Assembly: GCF_030272615.1 (NCBI RefSeq)
Contig: NC_081409.1
Span: 651,900,468 to 651,964,467, forward strand
Direction of reading: 5' to 3'
Length of the DNA: 64,000 nt
DNA from: Cryptomeria japonica
Taxonomy: Eukaryota; Streptophyta; Pinopsida; Cupressales; Cupressaceae
Below the pieces are notes generated by a model. It saw only the letters and a program-made list of their open reading frames with translations. It searched no databases and was not told the DNA's origin. The position numbers and the translations under genes were made by a program. Shown one piece after another: positions 1-12,639 of the stretch (position 1 is the stretch's first letter; every line of letters begins with the position of its first letter).

Positions 1-1760
1 TTCTTGATTTTTAATAATCAAAACTTTATGCTCTATCAAAATATCTTGAACCACAAAAAAAAAAGGACATATAACATATAGGTTCTATCAAGCTCATTAT
101 GGACTACTAAAATCTAAAATGTCCTTAGTTCTAATATCTACTAGTGCATTAGATCTAGCAATAATTAATTGTTTTTGGAAGAATCACTAGATTGCAAGAT
201 CTTGTTTCCTTTGATTGATCCCTTTAATTAAACCAACTTTACAATAATGAATATCTATTAAAGGAAATACTCTACAATACACAACTATCTTAGACTATTT
301 TGAACTAAATTATTATCTTCTTTAACTCTCCAAGTAAAAGATTTCCTAGGATGATTTGAAATTATACTCTTAGTTTGTCAATTATATGACTTAAATGTGG
401 ATTAAATGCCTTTAAATAGCATGATATAAATCAATTGCTCAAAAATCTACCAAGTTGGTTCATTATAGATTTCAAGAGGATGAGTAAATCAATTTTGATA
501 TTCACATTCTAAAATTTAGGGATTAATCTTGTTTTTGTCAACCATGGGGTAATTCCATGGCATTGAAGTGTAAATGTTGAGATGGGAAATGAGTATGAAT
601 ATGAGTGTAGTGATTTGAATAATAAATGAAAACTAATGGAAACTAGGAGTAAGAAAAAAAAAAAAAAAACAACTAGCTTATGCAACAGTGAAATATAAAA
701 TATAAAAATTAATCAAATTACAATTACATATGAAATAAATAATAAATAATTAGATGCAAAACCTTATTGGATATTAGTAAGTTTTGAAGGATAAACCCTA
801 GGTAGTGCAAAGAGAATTCAATCTCACCAAAAATATGAAACAAAATAAAATCTCTCCCTATTTTTCTAGGGTATTAATTAATTTTTAATAATACAAGAAT
901 TCACCCTATAATATGAATATGATATTCACATTGGCCATTAAATATGATGATATAATATTGTTAATTAAATGTGATAGGATAACTATGAAATTTAAATAAA
1001 TAAATTAAAGATATTTATCTCTATTTTTTATGTGTGATTTGAATATGATAGGTGGTGTAAAATGTCTTATCATTATTTCAAATCTTTTAGACATGTAAGA
1101 TGATTATTCTCCAATTTAAAAATTATTTGTTTACAATATTCTATGAAATTTTAGGTCAATTTCATGTATTGAAAATGGTTTGAAATGAAAAGTTCCTATG
1201 ACACTAATTTGTGTCATGTAAAATGATACTTTTATGCATGAATATGATCTCTAGATTCTATGGTTTGAAAACTAGTTCACCTTGTCTCTTAAAATTTGAG
1301 TTCATAATAGTTATAAACACCTTTCAAAATCTTGCTAAGCAATGGTAATGCTCTCCCTAATCATACCACTTGATGGCCTAATTTTGTAATTTTAAACAAC
1401 ATAGATTAAAAACAACAAATAATGGTATGACAGACTTATCAAATGTTAAGTATGGAGATGATGTTGCAATAATGAATGCTCAAATATGTTTTTGAATAAT
1501 ACAAAAGATAATGAATAAAATCTCAATCCTCAATAATTAATGATAAATTAATACTTGATATTTTATAGAACACTGTAAAATATAATTTTACAATTGATGA
1601 ACTAATTAACAAAAGACAACAAAACTTTAATTTAAAAATTTAAATAAAATTATTAATTATAACATAAAACATTATATTTTTTCTTATACAATGGGTATTA
1701 TACAAAGAGCAAACTGAATCAGAGGGAGCTCTAAATGAAAAGGACAAGTCCAGGATATAC
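1..1760. repeat. Duplicon copy C, upstream of EG45 copy 1
   Basis: AT-rich non-coding DNA that aligns by eye with 16060-16800 plus 18950-19860, and its first 600 bases with 53200-53720. Shared landmarks include a block on gtttgatcaagttcat with the following text about an aatgaatatctattaaagg-like stretch (about 75-270) and a second block around gtcaatttcatgtattgaaa (about 1150-1370). Compared with the 14950-19860 copy, it lacks the part equivalent to 16800-18940. The left edge is cut by the window start. No gene is seen in it. Confidence 0.7.
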
Positions 1761-1990
1761 AATTATTACCATTGCATATATATTTATCCTCCAATTAAAT
1801 CAAATTGTTATAGAGGATGGGATCTCATTGGCTTTCCGATCACATAGAACAATATCATATCATTTCTACGCGCACTGTAAGAAATTCTTCAATAGAGACA
1901 CGCAATAATACGTAATATTCGTGTCAAGATAGGCTATATTGACTAGACCCAGACAGAGACTCGCTTAACCTCTTCCCTCTTCTTCCATTC

Positions 1991-1998
1991 TATATAAA
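1991..1998 (+). promoter_or_regulatory. TATA box of EG45 copy 1
   Basis: The sequence tatataaa lies 102 bases before the ATG at 2093. The block around it (about 1890-2090) is closely matched by the block before copy 2 (about 20340-20540), including the string gcttaacctcttccct and the post-TATA string gcttaacattcacaaatt. This marks a duplicated core promoter and 5' UTR. Transcription probably starts about 30 bases downstream. Confidence 0.75.
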
Positions 1999-2092
1999 CT
2001 CCCCTGCAATGCTTAACATTCACAAATTCCATCTGTATTGTTCTTGTGGAGTAAGAGAACTGAGCAGGAGAATCACGGAATTTTGAGAGATA

Positions 2093-2748
2093 ATGGCAAG
2101 TGGAAATATGTTTAGCTTGTGGCGAGCTGTGTTTGTAATGAGTTTTATGTGCAGCTGGTATTGCTATATGGGTGCGAGTGGAAAAGCAACATTTTACACT
2201 CCTCCTTATGTCCGTAAGTGTAGTTTTAATTTTTATCAAATTCAGTGATGAGTATTGCCGTTTTTTAATGATGTAATAGTCATTGACTGAACATTATGAT
2301 CAAAGTTAGTGAGTGGAATTCTTGTTTACGATGAGTTTAATAACGTGTTATTTGCTTTGACAGCATCGGCGTGCTATGGAAACGACCCGAAGCAATTTCC
2401 AGCGGGAAATCTTTTTGCGGTGGCAAGTGACGCATTCTGGGACAATGGGGGCGTGTGTGGAAATCATTACCAAACTACTTGCATTGGCCCAGCAAATAAT
2501 GGTGATGCTTCGCCATGCAGGGGCAGACCGATTGTGGTGAAGATCGTTGATTACTGCCCCTCCGGATGCGTAGGCACCATAGATTTATCTCAAGATGCCT
2601 TTGCTGATATTGCTGATCCTGATGCTGGCATAGTTCACATCAACTATGAACGGTACTTTGATGTCTGACATACTTTTCTTCTCTAGTTCTCCGTAATATA
2701 TTTTGATATACTCAGTGAATTATTTTTCCTCTGTTTCGCAGGGTTTGA
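2093..2748 (+). CDS. EG45-like domain protein (plant natriuretic peptide type), intact
   Basis: Three exons: 2093-2213, 2364-2652 and 2742-2748, with GT-AG introns of 150 and 89 bases, giving 138 aa. Residues 1 to about 29 are a hydrophobic signal peptide, so the protein should be secreted to the apoplast. The rest is one EG45/DPBB domain, related to expansin domain 1 without the cellulose-binding domain. Hallmarks are ATFYTPPYVPSACYG (residues 32-46), DAFWDNG (63-69), VKIVDYCPSGC (99-109), GTIDLS (111-116) and the C-terminal Y-x-x-V. Six cysteines (44, 72, 80, 92, 105, 109) are available for three disulphides. The family includes AtPNP-A and citrus blight-associated p12, linked to water and ion balance and stress; the role here is inferred. 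The start follows from TATA spacing and the match to copies 2 and 3. It is the only undamaged copy in the window. Confidence 0.92.
2214..2363 (+). other. Intron 1 of EG45 copy 1
   Basis: The donor is c|gtaagtg and the acceptor tttgacag|ca; it splits a proline codon (phase 1). The 3' half is unusually similar in all three copies: a tgatcaaag block, then gatgagtttaata about 30 bases before the acceptor, which probably holds the branch point. Confidence 0.85.
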
Positions 2749-2860
2749 GCGTGCTGAGCAAGCTTAATAGTAAATAAAAGCAACATGGATATGAACGTGC
2801 TGAGCAAGCCTACAAGTAAATAAACAATAACGATCGTAACTGTTGGAGTCCATTGGAGGA
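2742..2860 (+). other. Terminal exon and 3' UTR of copy 1, with duplicated poly(A) signal block
   Basis: Only seven coding bases lie in the last exon: g completes an Arg codon, then gtt and tga. After the stop, a block of about 53 bases occurs twice (from about 2748 and about 2793). Each copy carries gtgctgagcaagc followed by taaataaa, so the transcript has two AATAAA signals (2773-2778 and about 2817-2822). Copies 2 and 3 show a single version. Confidence 0.7.
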
Positions 2861-4750
2861 ACAATTAAGAATTTTGCTATGAATATGCTTCTTGTTAGTA
2901 AATAAAATATAAAAGTGTGAAAGTTTGAAAAGACTTTTGTTCAAAGTCTTTTGCGCTTTTATTTCTTTCTATTATCTTAAAGACTTGAAGAACACTAGAC
3001 TGATTGCTTATAGATTAAAATATGTGATGATTGAAAAGAATGTTAAAAATTATTTGATTTTTTATTTTTCTTTATTGTTTTATAGTTTTTAAAATATTTT
3101 TATTTATTTTATTTTAGAGATAATCTGTCTATCAATATAAATTGGATTGAAAATTATATAAAAGAAATTGTTTTCAAAATAGGAAAAATTAAAATATTTA
3201 TATGTGATTTTTTAATAGATTTTTATAGTTTTTAATTTTTATGTTTTAAGAGATAATCTATTATAAAATAAATCTAACAACATAAATTTGATTGAAAATT
3301 ATCTAAAAGAAATTGTTTTCAAAATAGAAAAAAATATTTATATATGATTTTTTAATAGATACATCTAGAAATTAATAAATTATAAGTCTTCTACCAAAAT
3401 ATAATAGTTTTGAATAAATTTAAATTAAATGTAATTAATTTGATAAATTAATTATATAAAGGCTCAACAAATATATAACGTATATTTGCATTTAATGATT
3501 CCAAGGACTTTAAAATCCATCAAAAGTTCTTTTTTTTTTACATTTGGAACTACTTTGTATAATAAATTTAATGAATCAAAAGCATGGGCCATATTGGTAA
3601 AAACCAAATATTTATACTTTTCTTAATTATAATTTGAATAACCATTGTGCTATCAAACAAAAATACCCTTTATGTCATCTCGTTCTTACATAAAATGTCT
3701 CATAGTCAATACCTACATATATTTTTTTTATGGATGAGATATTGAGTTGGAAACATGATAATATTATTTATGTCTTTGAGGTTTTGATAAGAAAATTGTA
3801 CCATTTAAAAAATTTAGGTGATTTAGATTAAATATAGATTAATTTGATATATTAATAGAGTAAGGTTGTAAAGTATTATAAATAATTATAAATTAAATTT
3901 AACAATTAAATATTTTAGCTTTAATATTATTTATGGAGAATTATGTCTAATGTTAGTTTTAATTCATGCATTATATATAATTTTTTTATCTTAAAGAGTT
4001 TAAAGTAATAAATTTTTAGGGTTCAATGTTGAGTTTTATAGAGTTGATCAGAAGAGATGCAAATTCAACCCACTACACAAAATTAAATTATTATGAGAAT
4101 AATATGAAATAATGTGACTCACTAAGATTGTGTGTTCTTATAAGTCAATTGACATGGATATAAGGATTAGGTGTTGCACATCTTACATTTCTATTATTCA
4201 TAATTATTATTTAATTTGAGTTATATATTTTCCCAAATGGAAATGGGATCCCACTTCATAATGTATATTTTATATCTTTAAAGAAGCACTTAGTGTCATG
4301 CAAGTGATTAAATGAGACTATGACATTTGTGAAGTGTGAAAGAGATATTTTAGGAAGGAGCGTGACAAGATAAATATAATGAAAGAAAATCCATTATTAA
4401 TGCATGAGGGAGTATTTCTAAAAGGAGGTTATATCAAATATTTTGTACCTTTAATTGAATGACAAATTTTCTCATGGGTTAAACATATGGATATAGAAAC
4501 AATCATTGACTTTAATTTTGGGATTTTATTTTATATTAGATATATAGGTTAGTGGTATGCTATGAACTAGTACTTCTACAAGTTATCCTACAATATTTAC
4601 TTCATTCTAGATCTCTTGTTAGTCATGGTTGTGATACTATAGTATGGCTATGGATATGTGGTTGATATGTATTCGATGGGTTATTGATAATGTACCATCA
4701 TAAATTTTTCCTCCTGCAATTTCATGTCACATAAGAACGTAAGCTTTAAG
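2860..4750. other. AT-rich spacer with a tandem duplication
   Basis: No gene recognised. Bases about 3075-3360 hold two diverged tandem copies of about 150 bases. The clearest shared string is gaaattgttttcaaaata (at about 3165 and 3308), followed by a shared atatgattttttaatagat. The rest is low-complexity AT-rich DNA. Confidence 0.6.
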
Positions 4751-5099
4751 TTAAATTAGTGATATACCTCAGTTTCCATCTATCCAAATGCTTGGCTTGA
4801 CTTGTCATCACTTTTTGTCCTCTTTCCCAACATTTTTGTATGTCTAGCTTGGGGAAACTTGTGTGCCACAAAGATGTCCACACATTGTGCTAGCATCTTG
4901 CAAAAATGTATTCTAAAAGTGGTCATTGGAGCACTACACCTACTATTTTTGGTAGTATACTGCCTCCTACATCCACTGACCTTGGGATTCTTTTCTAGGT
5001 TGTTTATCTTGCCTTTTCACTTCATTTAAGTTCTCTAATCACTTTGACCACTGTAATTAGCTTGGGAAACTTCTTCTTGGCTCTCTTGACTATTTTCAC

Positions 5100-5994
5100 T
5101 AGTTTTTTGGCTATGCTTGTACTCACCATTATTGGACTTTTTCATTTCTCCAATCCACCATCATTGTAGCTTCATATTTTCTAGGTTTATGTGCTCATCT
5201 TCACTCTGGCAGGCTTTTTCTTTCCTAGTGTTGAAGCGGAGTTTCCTGCCTCTTGTTTGTTGCATCTTTTATCATCACATCTCCATTAGCATATCAATTG
5301 TCTGTCTCTTTGGTTCTTTCTTCTTTCTTTCTCTCTTCTAGTTATCGATCATTAGTTTACTCTTACATTTTTGTTTTACCAAATTCAATCCTTAGAGAAC
5401 TCGATGGAGTTCAAAGGGTTCTTGAAATCAGAATGTCTTCCCCTAAGATAGTTTTGTAATCAAGAATATAAGAGATATGTTTATCTTAGATAGTAATGAC
5501 ATAGAGATGTTAAGGGATCTATCTATGATCATGAGGTCTCTTGTACCTCTTGTTGAGGGTACACCCAAGATGATCAATTCGATAACATTATTCCACAAAT
5601 TGCAGGTCTCTTGTACCTCTTATGATTGTAGGTCATTCCTGTTATAACTATTATCCACCATCTTTCTCATGCTATTTCTCTTGCTTTGTTTGTTGAAGAA
5701 GGCCAAAATAGCTTCTTTCCCACCTTCCTCTCTTTGTAAAACTTCTTGGCATCCATCTACAAGCTATTTATCTCTACAATCAAGGATTCATTGATTCTAA
5801 ACTCCATTCCAAAGGCTATGAAGATACCTTTCTTCCAAGCATTCATAAAATCTTCTATCATTTTTGAATCATTATCATTAAAGCCTCTTGAGATATGACA
5901 CAAGGCCCGCATCAGTAATCTTCATCCACAACTCCCTATTCTTTTCTTATTTCTCATAGGAAGTAGGATCCATTATGTTTTTGTCACCTCCCAT
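5100..5994 (-). pseudogene. LINE ORF3-like relic (second copy)
   Basis: The minus-strand frame begins MGGDKN at 5994. The first 31 residues align without gaps to those at 36534 on the + strand: GDKN, P-(S/T)-S, EKN-x-E-(V/L)-W-x-KI, D-x-G. Further on (about 5840-5700, in a shifted frame) DFMNAWKKG and GMEFRINESLIVEI correspond to DLFVSNWDNG and GVEFKIDESFIAEI of the other copy. A stop codon falls at codon 16 in both copies. Several frameshifts and stops make it a relic. The function of ORF3 is unknown to me; see the entry at 36534-38050. Confidence 0.65.
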
Positions 5995-6179
5995 AAGCAA
6001 TCTCTGTAAAATTGGATGTAAGCATCAAACCTGAACTAGGCAATGAAAAACTAGACACAAAAGAAATCTCTAGAAACCCTGGTTTTGAAATTCCAACTCA
6101 AATCCCATGAAGGATCATTACTCATTTGATAATATGTCATCATTAATATTATATGAATGACCAATATATTCAGCGTCTT

Positions 6180-6612
6180 TTCTTGTCAGTTCACCCAATT
6201 GTATTAGGAAATTTTCCCTTCCCATCCATCACTTTATGTCCACATAATCCACACCAATATTTTCTAGGTGGTCCACTGGCATGTTACCTTCTTGATAAAC
6301 ATGGGAAATCTTGAATTCATCTGATTTTCTAATCATGATGTGGAACTCCTAAATTAAGTGCTTGATAGTCTATCTTTTCTTGGTATGTTTACTCACACAT
6401 CTAATGATGTTAAGTTAGTTTCTCTCAAGCCACACTTTTTTGAACTCTTCTTCTATAGCCATGTTTAACCCAATGTAAGAAGATTTTGCCTTGGTGAAGT
6501 GGCTTGTCTAGGTTCCTAGTGGGAGTGTCACTGCCGAAACAAGCCTAATTGTGAGCAACTCCCTCATAGCCAACTGGCCCAGGATTACGTTTAAGCACCA
6601 CGATTTCACCCC
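6180..6612 (-). pseudogene. LINE RNase H domain relic
   Basis: The minus-strand translation includes GLNMAIEEEFKKVWLE, then NLNIIRCVSK, then a run ending KISHVYQEGN-x-PVDHLENIGVD. This is the second half of the plant LINE RNase H-like domain (RVT_3 type): helix, (W)LE-S-D-like strand, H-V-x-x-E-x-N-x-x-AD-x-LAN. The catalytic position after LE is R-N instead of S-D, and AD has become VD, with internal stops, so it cannot be active. It parallels 35864-36319. Confidence 0.7.
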
Positions 6613-6949
6613 CATAGCTCCTATTTATATATATCTAACATTTTTTTTTGTTGTAGATGTATCTTAGTTTTTGTTGTAGGTGGCATGTAAAATGAGTTCA
6701 TGAATCTAATTAAATCAATATTTCTAATAAATTGGTAAGCATAATTTTTTGTTTGTTAAATGCTTAGTTAATTTCAATTTTTCATGTGTATGTTTAATTT
6801 AATTGTAATTAACTCATTAAATTATTTGCATGTAGGTCTCCTACAAACCAAAATTTGTCTCTAGGTGAGGATCTAGTTTATAGATCTTATAAGAATTTAA
6901 TTGTCTCTATGTAGGGATCAAATTTAAAATGTTAATTCCTACCTTCAAT

Positions 6950-7090
6950 TAAACTTTTAATGTCTTAGATTGGATGAAACTTTTAAATTTGAGATGTGGA
7001 TCAAACTTTTATATTTGAGGTGTGGATCAAACTTTTATATACTTAAGATGTGAATCAAAATTTAATATTTTAGATGTGGATCAATCATGT
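6950..7090. repeat. Minisatellite, unit about 32-36 bases
   Basis: At least four diverged units of the form gatgtggatcaaacttttat plus an attt(g)ag tail occur in direct order (about 6950, 6990, 7020 and 7055, with a last gatgtggatcaa at 7073). Confidence 0.7.
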
Positions 7091-7254
7091 GTACAATTGT
7101 ACATGTTATTTATGTCACTTCATATGTGTACATTCTAGTTATAATTGATTCATTTATTTAATGTATGTGTATGCTATTTATTTCTTCATATATATACATG
7201 TATATATGTTATGTAATGCTTCATTTTTTTTAAAAAAATGTGTAATTCGTATAA

Positions 7255-7455
7255 ACATTATTCCCCTTAGGCTTGAATTCCCTTAAGACAAATGTTTTAA
7301 TTAAGTCCATCCCCTTAAGACAAGTACTAATTAGTTGTATCCCCTTAAGCCCTGTCCCCTTAAACCAAGTCTTAATCAGATTCGTCCCCTTAAGTCATGT
7401 CCTAATCAGGTCCATCCCCTTAAGCCATGTGCATCTTGAATAACCCCCCCCCCCT
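7255..7455. repeat. Minisatellite built on CCCCTTAAG, ending in poly(C)
   Basis: The core ccccttaag or ccccttaa recurs about seven times between 7262 and 7430. Between cores there is usually a caagt or catgt string with ctaatcag(g)t, giving units of about 20-38 bases. The array ends with an 11-base C run at 7444-7454. Confidence 0.7.
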
Positions 7456-10400
7456 GCCCTTAGCTCCCTTTTATTTATCTAATATAAATGTATATTATTT
7501 ATATCTTCATGTAAATTTCTTATGTGTATATTATTAAATTGATCATAATTCATGTAAATTGCTTATGTATATATTAAATTGATCTTTTTTCATGCAAATT
7601 GCTTAATACGTACACACATATTTATTATTGTGTAACTTATTAAATATATATGTCAATTGTTTTGAATATTTATATAATAGTTTATTAAATACACTTTTAT
7701 AATTAATTTGTGTATTAATTATTTAGGTCATACATGATTAAGTTATGTAGATTACTTTTAAAATTTGTAACCATGGTACATATATATGATAATTACATTA
7801 AAAGTCAATATATAATTTAACACATGCACGTGTACATTTAAGAAAACATAATTATAAAATCCATATACATACATATATAAAAAAGTGTTTTATAAAGCAT
7901 GAATGTGCATACATGTATGATGTAGAAAGAATATAATATTTAATGTTGACTCATAAAATAAATATAATAACATGTGCTAGCACATAAAGCATATATGTGA
8001 TGTCCATTATGAAACAAGTACATGCCATGAAATTAAAAAACAACACAAAATAAACAAGTATGACATACATAAGTCCTAAAATATTAAATAATTCCATGAT
8101 GGAACAATTTAAAATTGCATGAAACATGTAATAAATCGATATCTAGCCTCTAAAATCTAGACTCTTTTTCAAGCCACGTGAACCAGAATGAAGAGAATCA
8201 CTCTAAAAGACAAAAATGAACTTGTGAGTTACAAAATGAAATAGAAATTTAAATTTATTTAAAATGATTTAAAATATTTTACATGATTTAAAATTTAAAT
8301 TATAAAATTAATTTAACTAACTATTACAACTAAAAAACTTGTCATACGTACATGAGTAGGGTCAACTCCTCTCTCCACAAGTTGCTTTGCATCTCTAGGC
8401 GCTATGGGGGATATGAATGTCTCTCCTATCTCATGCTATAGTTCACATAAATCTCAATGAATTTAAAATAGAAACATGAAGTTTAAATTTAGTGTTCAAT
8501 TATATAGATAAAAATATTAGGTTCTAGAGATTTTACATGTATATCCTGAAATTAGGTTCTTTTAAAATAGGTACTTGAGTTTAAATATATATTGTGTCCC
8601 TGATGATCATATCCTCTATGCACATGTACATGCTCTATATTAGTATGTGCAGGTGTTGTGGTCTAAGTGGCTATAATATCAGAAGAAAAAGTGGTATTTA
8701 GGAGGTCCTACAAGGTCAAAAAAGAGTGCATACATCAACGTGTACACGAGATGCATGGTTTATCTACATATACATGTACACATGTACATAATTTTATTTA
8801 AAAATTCAAGAATTTATTTGAATCAAAACCTTCACCTGAAATGTTACCGATGTCTATAGAAAACTAACAAGATGGTCACCATGATATAGGTCTAAAAAAC
8901 CCATCCTAATAGCATATCCATCTGTAACAAAATTCAATTTTTACGTTTAACACCTTATAATAAATTTGCAATTAAAATCTACAAACACAAAAAACCAATA
9001 GACCTATACTCTACACATAAACAAACACATACACACCATACCAAGGACATTGGGCTATTGCCTATGTAGCATTTTGAATAGGTTGAAAAAGGATAAAAGA
9101 TAGGAAACATTTCTCTAATATCAAGAAAATGCTAGGGTTTAAGTAATGGGCCCTATGCTATCTCCCACAACTTCCATCATGATAATGTAGGCACACTCAT
9201 ATTTGAGAACTAGGTGGAGTCGATGCCTTGTACTTGCATAACACCAAAATTTGTCAAATACATATACATATAAAAGCACTGAAACATGTGAAAGAGAATA
9301 ACAACATCACATCTCGCTCACAAGTGAGTGATGTGACATCATCCCATTCACCCCCATATAGTCATAGAAGAGATATAACATATAGACATTATCGAACATC
9401 ATATTTATTTAACACAATCATGAGGTAAAGGTTAGCACAAAATACACCATCATATTCCAAAATAGTAAATCACACCTTCTAATTAACATTTAATCATGAA
9501 TAAATTGACATAAAGCCCTAGCATCATGATCATGTCCTAAATATATCATCGCCCACTTTAGGAAAATAACATCATAAAATATCTCAATGAAGAAGAATTC
9601 AATCATCAACAAGGAAGTCAAAAGAATACAAAAGAATCATTAGCATCAAACATAACTATCATAAGAATGATTCCTAGAGAGGCATTACATCCTTCCCCCC
9701 CTAGGGGTTGATTTACTCTTGGAAGGCACAAGGCTAAGATGGGAAAACAAGAATACATTAGTCATAACACTTATATTAAATAATACTAAATCTTGACATT
9801 TTTTCAGGAAAATGTAATCCACATAATCAATCTACTAACAAACAAAAAAAACATCGAATTAAACTATATTAACTTAATTATTTCCTTCCTTTTCTAACTC
9901 AATTAAATTAGTATTCAACAAATTTTCTCTTCATATTCCTCAGTTACTTGAAATCAATGCACTACATGAGAGTAACAACAAGATACATCATATGTCACTA
10001 CCTAGGTTAAGCATACTAATTCTCTCATAAATTTTTTACTGACATCCCTACCAAAATCTAGATATATCATAATGTACAAAACATCATAACTTACACTTTC
10101 CAAATGTGAGAAAACTTCCTTAAGATATATATGCACCATTAATATGATAAATATACATCCTACACATACACTCCTTTCGTACTTATTAGGACAAACACAA
10201 TATACTCTTAGATTAAGTTCTCAAATTCAGCCATAACTAATGTACAATACATCATGTAAGGTCCATAATCCATACATTTTGGAAGGAGAAAGGTTCATGG
10301 CATAAAATCATATCAATACTAGAACCAAACACCAATCGTAAAGTACAATACAATCTCAATCGAAGAGAGGAAGTGAATATAATTGCATTCAACAACTACC

Positions 10401-12639
10401 TAATACCAACTTAACTCAAATAGAATCCAGGTAAGAATCCCCAAACACTTGTCAAAACAATAAGTCTAAAGACCATTAATTTCTTTCTAATTCATATCAC
10501 ACAATCCACTAAATCCATTTCACACTTCTTCCTAATATATCTTATGATCCATTTTAACACAAATAAATTTCATCATAGAAAATACACCTTTTTTCTCTTA
10601 AATCAATATTAATGCTATTTGAGTACCCAACATGCCTAGATCCAATCTCCATGGTGTTCTCCCTTAATACACTATTAGAGGTTCAAGCGAACATGATAGA
10701 AACAACACTTAACACATAACTAGAACTAGTTGTCATGATAGAAATACGTATCTAATAGTATTTGTTCATCTACCTTCTCAATAATAAATTTGAATCATGA
10801 AATTTAAGGATGAAATATATTATATCTTCTATAAGCCCCAAATCCTACATATACATACTAAAAACAAATATTTTAATTCCCTTTCCTTCAATTTTACTCT
10901 AAGGCAAGGAGGTGTTATATATTTTATAATTATGTATTTAGTGCACACTTTCTTTTCAACAATAAGACGATCCACAATAATATTACATACACTTTTATTA
11001 AACAATAAGCACTCTTAAAAATTCTAAATATAAGACTAATACACCATTCAGAGGAACTTGTTCTACTACTCAACCAGAATAGTATAAAGTATCTTTCAAA
11101 TTAACATTTCCAAATCAGTCTTATAATCATCATTAGACATGTTTGAATGGAAAGGAACTAACAAAGGCTTTATGTCCACCCTACCTTAGTGGAGTCATTG
11201 AACCTCGTGAGCTCTAGCCATATCCCTAAGAAAGAAAACTATTATAGACCCATGTCAAATTCATGGAGTCTTCTCATATGCCACAAAATGACCAAAGATA
11301 ACATAATATACAAATTTTCACTACCAAGAATTCAGATAAACCTATATATTCCATCCACTTAACATCCCATATTAGATTTTGTTCTCACCAACTTACAGAT
11401 GAACCTTGCTAACCTATCAAAATCCTAAATTTAGGACACATTAAAAAGAAGGGTAGGATTAGGGAAGACTTATCTCTCCAATTATATGTACTAAATTTTC
11501 CTTCATCACTCATGCCATGATTGCTTCTCTAAAATATCTCGTCCTTTCTCAAAATCCTACAAGACTTCTCCAAAAATGGAGTAGGTAACACCCCACTTCC
11601 TATTGAAAAACCCAATGTAAGGGATATTAAATTGGAAGACTTGGATGGAGAGATGAAATTTGTCACCTTCCCATCCTCTCCTCCTTGAGGTATTTTTGAC
11701 ATTTAAGAGGGGACAACAACGAGGACACCCCATTTCCCAAGTCTTCCCTCATAAATGAGGTATGGGGGTGTCGTGTTGGTACCCTCAATTTATATATCCT
11801 CCAAATTTGTCACTCATCTTAATAAGGAATTTTGGAGATTTAATACAAGTATTAGGGATTTAATTTAACATCCAATAGGTCCTCAACTCAAGGATATAGA
11901 CCCCAGGGGTCAATTATTGTAATTTAATCATGAAAATTGACTCAAAAACTCATAATGACAAACCTCATAAATACATCTATATTAAAAAATAAAAAATCAT
12001 TTCCTTCTATCTATAAAAAATAGTTAAAACTATAACATAAAATAGAGGAAATTGATTTGGAATAGGTGTTTCTCTTTTTTCATATATTCCTCCTTACTTT
12101 CTTGTTCATAGCCAACACGTTCACAAGCATAGTTAGATCACAATAATAAATTATATTATTTTCTATAAAGTTTTCATCAATTTTACTAGGTAATATAAAG
12201 TATATTATCATATAATCATCTCATTTATAATACTCCAATCTATCTAACCATTTAAGTAAGAAAAACATTTAATATCTTAGGCTTGTATTAGCTATATACA
12301 AGGAAGGGTTTTCCAATATGTATATATATGCATGTATAGATACATACATGTATACATATATATGGAGTAAATAGTGGTTTACCTATTTAAATTTTCTTAA
12401 GTTTAATTTAGGGTAGCCAAAATTTAATATTTATAGGTGGTTCGGTAAAGTCTAATACTATTTTATTACCTACATCTAATATTTTGTGTCAGGTGGTTCT
12501 ACCTACCCTTGAACCTCATTGGCTCTCCCACTTTTATCTTTGCTTTATAAAAAAGGCTTATATACATTATTTGTCATCTCAATACATTTTCTTCTTTGGT
12601 TGAATAGCATCATGTAGGTTGTTTCTCTCATTTTTCTAA

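Larger units (their letters stand above)
4750..6615 (-). mobile_element. LINE relic, antisense, 3' half (RNase H + ORF3)
   Basis: Read on the minus strand, 6612-6180 translates to a LINE-type RNase H domain. After about 190 bases a second reading frame starts at 5994 that matches ORF3 of the LINE at 29681-38270. Nothing upstream of RNase H (endonuclease or reverse transcriptase) is present, so the copy looks 5'-truncated at about 6615, as is usual for target-primed insertions. The 3' limit near 4750 is a guess from base composition. Plus-strand open frames at 4802-5459 are shadows of this element. Confidence 0.7.

Noticed and set aside
4802-5459. Three overlapping + strand open frames rich in Phe, Leu and Ser.
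   Set aside because: They are hydrophobic shadows of the antisense LINE (ORF3 region) and have no start context, splice partners or family motif.
8800-11800. Possible LTR retrotransposon body.
   Set aside because: Composition and C-rich strings are suggestive, but no gag/pol motif or LTR pair could be supported.
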